Source: an uncultured Actinomycetes bacterium (GTDB lineage: Bacteria; Actinomycetota; Acidimicrobiia; Acidimicrobiales; Ilumatobacteraceae). Taken from it: 38,873 nt of DNA. Positions 32,343 to 38,873 of the stretch are shown piece by piece. The first letter of the stretch is position 1. Each line of letters opens with the position of its first letter. The DNA is taken from NCBI GenBank assembly GCA_937876415.1, contig CALEHE010000168.1, forward strand, positions 1 through 38,873, given 5' to 3'. Both the position numbers and the translations under genes were made by a program. The notes beneath the pieces were generated by a model, which had not been told where the DNA came from, made no database searches, and saw only the letters and a program-made list of their open reading frames with translations.

Positions 32343-33499
32343 TAGGCACTCTCTCTCATATCTTGCTCTCGTCCAACAAACTTTGGAATCTTGAGTGAGA
32401 AGGTTGAACCTTCACCCTCAATGCTCGTTACCGAGACATCGCCACCGTGGTTGTTGGCGACATGGCGCACAATTGCCAGACCCAAACCAGTTCCGCCGGT
32501 GTCACGTGATCGAGCACGGTCAACTCGATAGAAACGCTCAAAGACTCGGTCTAGATCACGTGCTGGAATGCCGAGGCCAAAGTCGGTAACGGCAAACTCA
32601 ACCGAATCGCCATCTGAGCGCGCCGTAACTTCAACTGATGAACCCGATTCGGAATACTTCACGGCATTTTCCACCAGGTTGCCAATTGCCGACACCAGTT
32701 GCCGTCGATCGCCTACAACTTTGAGTGGATATGGCAACTCGGTCATTGCAATCTTGATTGAGTGCAACGAAGCCAATGGAGCCGCTCGCGAAATCGATTC
32801 AGCCAATATGGACGCAGCATCAACTTCGTCTTTCACGGCCTCTCCCCCAAACTCAATACGAGACAGTTCCAACAAATCGTCAATAGTGCGTCCAACGCGG
32901 ATGGCTTCGTCAACCATCTTTTCGGAGAGTCGATGAATGACTTCAAGATCGTCTTCTTGTGACAACGCTTCAGCCAAGACTGCAAGCGCTCCTACGGGAG
33001 TCTTCAATTCATGACTGATATTGGCGACAAAATCGGTGCGGACCGCATCAACGAGATATCGCTCGGTGATGTCTTCGATCATTGCCACCGCCCCACCAAT
33101 TGTTAACGGGGTGGCCGAAACTCCGAATACTTTGCGAGGAGGCCCAAACAAATCAAGTACTTGACGCTTAGTTTCACCTTTCAGCGCAATCGACAGATGC
33201 TGTTCAACTACTTCTTCAACAAGGACATCTGCATGAATAACACCCGTAACGCTTTCGGCCAATTTGTTACGGAAATTCACCTTTCCATCGGCGCCGACCA
33301 CCACGACTCCGACACTTAATGAGTTCACCGCATCACGAATTAATAGCAACGATTCGATGTCTTCATTTGGTTGAACTTCCTCGGCTACAGAATCAGCGTT
33401 AGTGACAATGACCGAACTATTTCTTGCGGATGCAGCAAACAACAAGTAACTCACGATGCCGGCGGCCAAACCCACCAAGAGACCAAGAAGAAAACTCAT
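32342..33499 (-). CDS. senX3: Phosphate sensor histidine kinase SenX3
   Basis: 385 residues. One N-terminal membrane segment (about 3-23), a PAS domain from about 55 to 145 (LSVGVVVVGADGKVNFRN), HisKA with NISHELKTPVGALAVL (His163) and an ATPase domain with AIGNLVENAVKYS, VTDFGLGIPARD and GTGLGLAIVRHV. It phosphorylates RegX3 when phosphate is scarce, under control of PhoU and the Pst transporter. Its ATG overlaps the stop of phoU (ATGA), so the operon continues without gap. Confidence 0.94.
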   Translation of the reverse strand: MSFLLGLLVGLAAGIVSYLLFAASARNSSVIVTNADSVAEEVQPNEDIESLLLIRDAVNSLSVGVVVVGADGKVNFRNKLAESVTGVIHADVLVEEVVEQHLSIALKGETKRQVLDLFGPPRKVFGVSATPLTIGGAVAMIEDITERYLVDAVRTDFVANISHELKTPVGALAVLAEALSQEDDLEVIHRLSEKMVDEAIRVGRTIDDLLELSRIEFGGEAVKDEVDAASILAESISRAAPLASLHSIKIAMTELPYPLKVVGDRRQLVSAIGNLVENAVKYSESGSSVEVTARSDGDSVEFAVTDFGLGIPARDLDRVFERFYRVDRARSRDTGGTGLGLAIVRHVANNHGGDVSVTSIEGEGSTFSLKIPKFVGREQDMRESA

Positions 33500-34209
33500 G
33501 ACGTGAGCCCTTCAAAGTTTGAGTCAGCATCACCAATACGACCACCACGACGGTGATCGCCAGCTGGCGGAATCTCACCGGTAATCAGGTAGCAAACAAA
33601 ATGTGCCACGTTGACCGCATGATCTCCAATACGTTCGTAGAAGCGGGCGGTCACAGCCATTTGGATTGCCACTGAAAGATCAATTGTCCCGGCACTGTGT
33701 GATTCAAAAATACTCTCGATGAACTGCCGATGTAAATAGTCCAAAAACAAGTCCATGTCATCAACTGCTTTAGCCATTGGCAAGTCAAGATCGGCGTAGG
33801 CCTGGATGGCGTGGCGGAACAAGATTTGCGCTTGGGCACCCATGCGACCAATAAGACCTCGCATTTTGGGGTCAAGTTGAATTCCGTGAATCCGACGAGC
33901 GACTTTACAAATGTTTACAACTAGATCTGCCGATCGCTCAATGTCGGCCGCCATTTTCATAATCGTGACGGCGTGACGGAGTTCGCTGGCCACCGGTGCA
34001 TGCAATGCCATTAATGCGATACAGCGATCTTCAAGGTCCATTGTTCGCGCATCAAATTCATCATCAGCGAGAATTTGGTATTCGGCGCCTTCAAGATCTT
34101 GCTCAAGCAAAATTTGTGTGGCCCGCGGAATACTTTCAACCAAACTCGCCGTGACCCGCAGAAGTTCAGAACGCAATTCCATTAACTCATCGTGAGCTAG
34201 TCGATTCAC
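33496..34209 (-). CDS. phoU: PhoU phosphate-signalling regulator (second copy)
   Basis: 237 residues. Two three-helix repeats with the PhoU metal-binding motif forms DDEFDARTMDLEDRCIALMAL and AVDDMDLFLDYLHRQF-type helices, plus DIERSADLVVNICKVARRI and YERIGDHAVNVAHFV. PhoU mediates signalling between the Pst transporter and SenX3. It is a paralogue of the gene at 34316-35068, with the two sharing most of these motifs. It overlaps senX3 by 4 bases and is 106 bases downstream of the other phoU. Confidence 0.93.
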   Translation of the reverse strand: MNRLAHDELMELRSELLRVTASLVESIPRATQILLEQDLEGAEYQILADDEFDARTMDLEDRCIALMALHAPVASELRHAVTIMKMAADIERSADLVVNICKVARRIHGIQLDPKMRGLIGRMGAQAQILFRHAIQAYADLDLPMAKAVDDMDLFLDYLHRQFIESIFESHSAGTIDLSVAIQMAVTARFYERIGDHAVNVAHFVCYLITGEIPPAGDHRRGGRIGDADSNFEGLTS

Positions 34210-34282
34210 TTTTTATCGTTCCGACGGGCGAATGAACTCACGGTAAACAACCTTAGATAAGGCATATGTACCTTCACCTACA

Positions 34283-34304
34283 ACTGCGTAAATTCGCAGT
34301 GAAC
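34283..34304. promoter_or_regulatory. Possible PHO-box-like site between the two phoU genes
   Basis: On the minus strand, GTTCACTGCGA is followed directly by ATTTACGCAGT, two 11-base units that loosely resemble actinobacterial PHO boxes (GTTCACC-type repeats). The same bases form an inverted repeat ACTGCG-TAAATT-CGCAGT (34283-34300). It lies between the phoU genes in the 106-base gap, so it may be an internal RegX3-controlled promoter for phoU-senX3-regX3, or a weak hairpin. Tentative. Confidence 0.3.
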
Positions 34305-34315
34305 AACGAGAAAAC

Positions 34316-35068
34316 TCATGCACTAGTTGGTGGAACTTCCTGAGGTCGTGCAATGCCACCGAGCGGGGTTGGATCACCAATGACCCGCTGACGATGACGA
34401 GCCGCACCTGAGTGCTCTGGGGGTAAACCGGTCACTTGGAAACGAACTTTCTCGCCAATATTAACCGCATGGTCACCGATACGTTCGTAGAAACGCGCCA
34501 CGACCGCCAACTGAATCGCAACCTGAAGGTCAATGCGACCCGCTGCGTGCGATTCAAAAATTGCCTGGATGAATTGTCGTTGCAGGTCATCCAAGAACGA
34601 GTCCATATCATCGATCGCGGCAGCACGGGCGGCATCCATCGTCAGGTACGAACTCGTCGCTTCGCTAAAAAGATGACGAGCCTGTTCAGACATCTTCAAG
34701 ACCAATCCCCGTAACTTGGGATCAAAATCGTGACCATAAATTCGGCGAGCGGCCTTACAAATATTGACCACTAAGTCGGCCGACCGTTCAATTTCGGCAC
34801 AAATCTTGAGGGCCGATATTACTTGTCGAAGTTCTCCAGCAACAGGTGCCTGCAAAGCCAAAATCTGAATACAGCGATCTTCAAGATCAATGGTACGTGC
34901 ATCAATTTCGTCGTCCGCCATGATCATGGTTTCGGCACCAGCTAAATCTTGTTCAAGGAGTACTGCGGTGCACTTCGGGATACTTTCAACGACCCCTGCT
35001 GAAATTCGCACAAGTTCTTGTTGAACATCGCCCAGATCACGATGGAATATTTTGCGAGCTTCAGTCAT
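34316..35068 (-). CDS. phoU: PhoU phosphate-signalling regulator (first copy)
   Basis: 250 residues from the ATG at 35068 (MTEARKIFHRDLGDVQQ), which lies 10 bases after the pstB stop. The frame is open to 35185 but would run inside pstB. PhoU repeats are visible as DDEIDARTIDLEDRCIQILAL, EIERSADLVVNICKAARRI, IDDMDSFLDDLQRQFIQ and FYERIGDHAVNIGEKVRF. The C-terminal tail (about 30 residues, Gly/Pro/His/Arg-rich) is not part of the fold. Two PhoU copies in one operon suggest division of labour. Confidence 0.93.
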   Translation of the reverse strand: MTEARKIFHRDLGDVQQELVRISAGVVESIPKCTAVLLEQDLAGAETMIMADDEIDARTIDLEDRCIQILALQAPVAGELRQVISALKICAEIERSADLVVNICKAARRIYGHDFDPKLRGLVLKMSEQARHLFSEATSSYLTMDAARAAAIDDMDSFLDDLQRQFIQAIFESHAAGRIDLQVAIQLAVVARFYERIGDHAVNIGEKVRFQVTGLPPEHSGAARHRQRVIGDPTPLGGIARPQEVPPTSA

Positions 35069-35078
35069 TTTCTGCTCA

Positions 35079-35951
35079 TCAACCGAATCTTCCAGTGACG
35101 TACGCCTCGGTGCGCTCGTCACTCGGATTGGAGAAAATCTTTGGGGTTGCGTCAAACTCCACGAGAACGCCGGTGCGCAGGTCACTCACAGAATTCACCT
35201 CAGTGGTAAAGAACGCAGTCTGATCACTCACGCGAGCGGCCTGCTGCATGTTGTGCGTCACGATGATGATCGTATAGTCCTTCTTGATTTCTTGCATCAA
35301 GTCCTCAATACGTGCTGTGGCAATGGGGTCAAGAGCCGAACACGGTTCGTCCATCAGGATCACATCAGGTTCAACAGCAATACAGCGAGCGATGCAAAGA
35401 CGCTGCTGCTGACCACCCGAGAGGCCCATGGCCGAAGCCTTCAAGCGGTCCTTTACTTCGTCCCATAACGCAGCACGCTTCAACGATGATTCGACGACAT
35501 CGTCAAGTTCATTCTTCTTCTTGACGCCATTGAGACGCGGGCCAAAAGCCAAATTGTCATAGATGCTCTTAGGGAACGGGTTTGGCTTCTGAAAAACCAT
35601 GCCGATACGCCGTCTGACTTCGGTGGCGTTGACATTGGCCGAGTAAAGATCGATACCCCGATACTGTAGGTCGCCTTCCACTCTGGCCGTTTCGATGAGA
35701 TCGTTCATGCGATTGAAACAGCGCAACACCGTGGTTTTGCCGCAGCCCGATGGACCAATGAAGGCCGTGATCTTACGCTCAATAATGTCAACGTCGACGT
35801 TGCGAACGGCGAGGAACCGACCGTAGTAAACATTGAGGTCACGAACCGAGAACACCGCCGAGGGGGAACTCGGCGACGAGCCCATCGTGTCCTGTTGAGT
35901 TGTCGTCACTCTCGTTCCTCCGATTGTCTCGATGTTCAGATCTGCGTCCAT
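35079..35951 (-). CDS. pstB: Phosphate ABC transporter ATP-binding protein PstB
   Basis: 290 residues from the ATG at 35951, backed by AAGGTG just upstream; alternative starts exist before and after it. Walker A GPSGCGKT at 66-73, Q-loop region [18 protein letters not shown] signature [16 protein letters not shown], Walker [14 protein letters not shown] and switch His in VTHNMQQ. The [13 protein letters not shown] block is specific to PstB. The start lies 4 bases from the pstA stop, so the genes are coupled. Confidence 0.96.
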   Translation of the reverse strand: MDADLNIETIGGTRVTTTQQDTMGSSPSSPSAVFSVRDLNVYYGRFLAVRNVDVDIIERKITAFIGPSGCGKTTVLRCFNRMNDLIETARVEGDLQYRGIDLYSANVNATEVRRRIGMVFQKPNPFPKSIYDNLAFGPRLNGVKKKNELDDVVESSLKRAALWDEVKDRLKASAMGLSGGQQQRLCIARCIAVEPDVILMDEPCSALDPIATARIEDLMQEIKKDYTIIIVTHNMQQAARVSDQTAFFTTEVNSVSDLRTGVLVEFDATPKIFSNPSDERTEAYVTGRFG

Positions 35952-35955
35952 ATTG

Positions 35956-36906
35956 TCACCTTTTCTTCTCATAATGATTCCGGAGCAAAATGGCACCAGC
36001 ATTCGCCACTAACACGATCGCTAACATCACCACGATGGCGGCCGATGTCGACGATCGCCAATCGACTCCTGGCCGACCAGACCAAGTCGAGATCACGATC
36101 GGCAGGGCCGTGAACCGTTCTTGCAGGCTTGAGGGAAGATACGACTCACCGGTCGTCAAGAAACCTGTGGTGGCTCCCACCAAGATCAGTGGTGCCGCCT
36201 CGCCCAGGGCTCGGGCCACCGACAGAACGACGCCAGTGAGAATACCCGGCGCTGCGTACGGGAGCACATGACTGCGGACGACTTCCCAGCGAGTGGCGCC
36301 CACCCCAAAGCCCGCCTCGCGGATCCCGTTCGGTACGGCACGAATAGCTTCGGCACTGGTGATAATGATGATCGGGAGGACCAACACCGACAAAGTGAGT
36401 CCGGCTGAGATCACCGACCGACCGTTGGAATCTGGACCCGTGATCGAACCGAGCATCTTTACGAAAATCGTCAAGCCTAAAATTCCGTACACGACCGACG
36501 GGACGCCGGCCAAGTTTCGAATGTTGATGTCGATGAACCGCGCAAAGCGTCCGTTAGATGCGTATTCCTCAAGATAAATAGCTGCGGCAACCCCGAGCGG
36601 AACCGCCACAATGATGACGAACACTGCGATGTAGAACGAACCCCGAATGGCCTGAGACAACCCCGATGTCTCGGGCTTCGAACCCAGCGTGCCCGTGAGA
36701 AGGTCACCCAGGCTCGACGACAAGACCGACCATCCGCCGGTCACGACGTCGACAATCAACACGACGAGAACTAAGAGCGCCAGAACGAGGGCCCCCATCA
36801 AAACGACGCGTACAACACCACCTGCGATGTCACGTTCTCGCCGAGTGATGTCGGAGACCACTGCGGCCCCGCGTCGTGCTGCGTCGGATGGCTTTGAAAG
36901 TTCCAT
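35956..36906 (-). CDS. pstA: Phosphate ABC transporter permease PstA
   Basis: 316 residues from the ATG at 36906 ([10 protein letters not shown]), chosen because GGCGGA precedes it with a 6-base spacer; an ATG at 36912 is two codons upstream. Six membrane segments, with the PstA motifs [21 protein letters not shown] and the EAA-like cytoplasmic loop ([23 protein letters not shown]). It pairs with PstC to form the channel. It begins 13 bases after the pstC stop. Confidence 0.95.
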   Translation of the reverse strand: MELSKPSDAARRGAAVVSDITRRERDIAGGVVRVVLMGALVLALLVLVVLIVDVVTGGWSVLSSSLGDLLTGTLGSKPETSGLSQAIRGSFYIAVFVIIVAVPLGVAAAIYLEEYASNGRFARFIDINIRNLAGVPSVVYGILGLTIFVKMLGSITGPDSNGRSVISAGLTLSVLVLPIIIITSAEAIRAVPNGIREAGFGVGATRWEVVRSHVLPYAAPGILTGVVLSVARALGEAAPLILVGATTGFLTTGESYLPSSLQERFTALPIVISTWSGRPGVDWRSSTSAAIVVMLAIVLVANAGAILLRNHYEKKR

Positions 36907-36919
36907 ATACATCCGCCGA

Positions 36920-37846
36920 TCAGTACGTTTGACGCACGCGCCGCACGAAGCGGTCGGCAATCAGATTGAGAAAGAGTGTGATGATGAACAAGAGCATGGC
37001 AACGAAGAACAAACTTTGGAAGGTGAGTCCTTCTCCCACGACCTGATCGGTCCCAGCCGCTTGGGATGCGATCGCAGCCGTCATGGTCTGACCGGGGCCC
37101 AATACGTTCGTTGAGAACAGCGAACCACCCGTTGCTCCGGCAGCCACGAACACGACCATGGTTTCACCGATGGCTCGAGAGACGGCAATAATCAAGGCCG
37201 CCACGAGACCTGACACCGCAGCCGGAATAACGATTCGAACGGTTGTCGAAATCTTCCGAGCGCCCAGACCGTACGACGCCTCGCGAAGGGCGTTCGGGAC
37301 CGACCGCATGGCGTCCTCCGACACCGATGCCACGAGCGGGATCACCAGGATGCCCACGGCGATACCTGCGGCCAGCATGTTGAACTGATCCGCGTCGGAG
37401 AATCGCTGGACAATCTCTGGGGAAATGAACGTCAGGGCGAAGAATCCGAGCACCACGCTCGGGATACCAGCCAAAATTTCCAATACTGGCTTGAGGATCC
37501 GCCGTAACCGTGGGCTGGCATACTCCGACAAATAGATGGCAGCCGACAAACCGATCGGGATCGCCACAAGAAGGGCAATCCCAGTAATCAAGAACGAGCC
37601 CAAAACAATGGTGCGGATGTCATACATTCCACGTCGCGGAAACCATCCGTCAGTCCACAGCGCCGCAGCCTCAACCTGTGAGACGAATGTCCAGGCCTCG
37701 CGAGTCAGCGACCACAGGATTAAAACAGACACGAGGACGGAAGTTAGGCCCGCCACCAGAAACAAAACTCGAGCAATGCGCTCGGAGCGGGCCCGCCGAC
37801 CGCTCAATTGCAACGAAACGGGGGCCGGAGAGTCAACCACTGTCAT
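36920..37846 (-). CDS. pstC: Phosphate ABC transporter permease PstC
   Basis: 308 residues. Six membrane segments, with YLSEYASPRLRR, AGIPSVVLGFFAL and an EAA-loop AMRSVPNALREASYGLGARK typical of PstC, and a final GQTMTAAIASQAA/FVAMLLFIITLFLNLIADRF pair. Forms the phosphate channel with PstA. A strong hairpin separates it from pstS upstream, which should make the binding protein more abundant than the permeases. Confidence 0.95.
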   Translation of the reverse strand: MTVVDSPAPVSLQLSGRRARSERIARVLFLVAGLTSVLVSVLILWSLTREAWTFVSQVEAAALWTDGWFPRRGMYDIRTIVLGSFLITGIALLVAIPIGLSAAIYLSEYASPRLRRILKPVLEILAGIPSVVLGFFALTFISPEIVQRFSDADQFNMLAAGIAVGILVIPLVASVSEDAMRSVPNALREASYGLGARKISTTVRIVIPAAVSGLVAALIIAVSRAIGETMVVFVAAGATGGSLFSTNVLGPGQTMTAAIASQAAGTDQVVGEGLTFQSLFFVAMLLFIITLFLNLIADRFVRRVRQTY

Positions 37847-37912
37847 GCTGTCACCCTCCGCTCACACATTTCCAAAACTTGATCGTACACAAAGGACCCG
37901 GCAGGTGCGACT

Positions 37913-37940
37913 GGGGGGTGAGCGTTTCCGCTCACCCCCC
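37913..37940. terminator. GC-rich hairpin between pstS and pstC
   Basis: A perfect 12-bp stem: ggggggtgagcg (37913-37924), loop tttc, cgctcacccccc (37929-37940). It begins 9 bases past the pstS stop. No U-run follows on the minus strand, so it is likely a partial terminator or 3'-end stabiliser that raises pstS transcript over pstCAB, as is known for binding-protein genes of ABC operons. Confidence 0.7.
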
Positions 37941-37949
37941 TGCGGAACA

Positions 37950-38873
37950 TCACTTAGCGAACGCCGTGCGGGAGTCCCACGTGTCGCGCAACGATTGTAG
38001 GTCTGCATCCGAGAGAGATACATAACCCACTTCAGAGACGTTGGCGATTCCGTCGTCCGAGAGGTAGTAATCAACAAATGCCGCCAAAGCTGGATTCGAC
38101 TCGGCCTTGGCCTTGTTCACGTAGATGAACAATGGTCGCGAGATCGGGTAACTGTTGTCGGCAATGGTTGCATCGGTCGGGGTGACACACTCTCCACCAG
38201 CTTCTTCAGCAACCTGAAGAATCTTCACGTCGGTTGCCTCTTTAGCAAAAGCGAACCCAACCCAGCCGAGGCTGGTGTCAGAACCCTCAATACCCTGAAT
38301 GATGATGTTGTCATCAGCCGACGCCTGGTAGTCGGGGCGGGTGGTTGCATCAAAACCACGATCCTCATTGAAGTCCTCAATCACGATTTCGATGAACGAG
38401 GCGAAGGTACCCGACTCTTCACCGGGACCGACGATACTGAGAGGCGCGTCGGGCAAGCTGGTGGTGTCACCGAGTTCGGCGGCAACAGCATTGGCGTCCG
38501 ACCACGAACCGAATCCCTGTGATTCTGGTCCGATCAAGGCGTAGATTTGGGGGAACGACACGCAGTCAACAGCGGAGTTGTTGATGTTTGTCATCATGGT
38601 GATGCCGTCGTTACCGACGCGAAGTTCAATCATTTCAATGCCGTTTGCTGCGCACTCTTCGAGTTGCTTATCCTTCACCTTTGACGACGCGTCGTTGATG
38701 TCGGTCTCACCTGCACAGAACAACTTGAATCCGTCACCAGTTCCTGGTCCGTCCACCGAGATGTCGACCTTCGAGTTGGCTGCGGCGAATTCTTCGGCCA
38801 CCGCGATTGAGATTGGCTCTACGGTTGACGAACCCGACACCACAATGGTGCCCGTCAGTTCTTCCGCGGGAGC
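37950..38873 (-). CDS. pstS: Phosphate-binding protein PstS, 5' end beyond the window
   Basis: The frame is open to the right edge, giving 307 codons; the N-terminal signal peptide and part of the first domain are outside the window. Phosphate-binding motifs are visible: VVSGSSTVEPISIA, GPGTGDGFKLFCAGETDIND and VGPGEESGTFASFIE. PstS captures phosphate outside the cell and delivers it to PstCA. First gene of the operon in reading order; its promoter, where a RegX3 site would be expected, is outside the window. Confidence 0.95.
   Translation of the reverse strand, partial: APAEELTGTIVVSGSSTVEPISIAVAEEFAAANSKVDISVDGPGTGDGFKLFCAGETDINDASSKVKDKQLEECAANGIEMIELRVGNDGITMMTNINNSAVDCVSFPQIYALIGPESQGFGSWSDANAVAAELGDTTSLPDAPLSIVGPGEESGTFASFIEIVIEDFNEDRGFDATTRPDYQASADDNIIIQGIEGSDTSLGWVGFAFAKEATDVKILQVAEEAGGECVTPTDATIADNSYPISRPLFIYVNKAKAESNPALAAFVDYYLSDDGIANVSEVGYVSLSDADLQSLRDTWDSRTAFAK

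Noticed and set aside
34213-34407. Small minus-strand frame between the two phoU genes
   Set aside because: It overlaps the end of the upstream phoU and shows no family resemblance or ribosome binding site.
1-38873. Mobile element, prophage, CRISPR, tRNA or rRNA
   Set aside because: No transposase, integrase, phage structural gene, regular spaced repeat array, cloverleaf sequence or rRNA-like stretch was seen on either strand.

Overview
The window looks like a chromosomal segment of an actinobacterium, most likely of class Acidimicrobiia (an Ilumatobacter-like aquatic lineage). The pointers are a WhiB regulator beside a PdtaS-type histidine kinase, DUF3107, the actinobacterial trio of phosphatase/DUF3090/SCO1664-family proteins, a mycofactocin system, SenX3-RegX3 with a Pst operon, frequent GTG/TTG starts, and an RLWRHPSE-type membrane protein. 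Base composition looks close to 50% GC by eye, low for the phylum. The lineage is inference. I see no tRNA, rRNA, CRISPR array, transposase or phage gene, and no gap above 300 bases without a gene.

Region 1 (1-7.6 kb) is a mycofactocin locus. A 46-residue precursor (mftA), its chaperone (mftB) and the radical SAM maturase (mftC) are followed on the + strand by an old-yellow-enzyme/FAD oxidoreductase of the mycofactocin-associated type. Divergently, two NDMA-dependent (nicotinoprotein) alcohol dehydrogenases are followed by a MoxR ATPase and a VWA protein. mftD, mftE, mftF and mftR are not in the window. A 19-bp perfect palindrome lies in the divergent promoter region.

Region 2 (7.6-13.7 kb) has an orphan beta-class DNA methyltransferase with an extra C-terminal domain, then + strand genes: plsY, an HSL-type esterase, and the trio (histidine phosphatase, DUF3090, PI3/4-kinase-like protein) followed by an unrecognised 339-residue protein. 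It ends at a long perfect hairpin.

Region 3 (13.7-21.8 kb) has etfBA, a diacylglycerol-kinase-family lipid kinase overlapping a convergent GDPD phosphodiesterase, whiB next to pdtaS (as in Mycobacterium Rv3219/Rv3220c), DUF3107, and a SufR-like Fe-S regulator divergent from an Mrp/ApbC Fe-S carrier. Three 13-bp tandem repeats lie in the sufR-mrp promoter region, which also carries a leaderless-type promoter for sufR.

Region 4 (21.8-31.6 kb) is housekeeping and envelope: a SAM methyltransferase and nitroreductase pair, tesB, a PQQ-type sugar dehydrogenase lipoprotein, moaE/small membrane protein/mreB, a membrane-anchored trypsin-like pseudoprotease, an SDR-like membrane protein with a degenerate active site, a DUF2342 protein lacking HExxH, and an MFS protein.

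Region 5 (31.6-38.9 kb) is one minus-strand phosphate operon in the order pstS(partial)-pstC-pstA-pstB-phoU-phoU-senX3-regX3, with mostly overlapping or closely spaced junctions, a strong hairpin after pstS and a possible PHO-box-like site between the two phoU genes.
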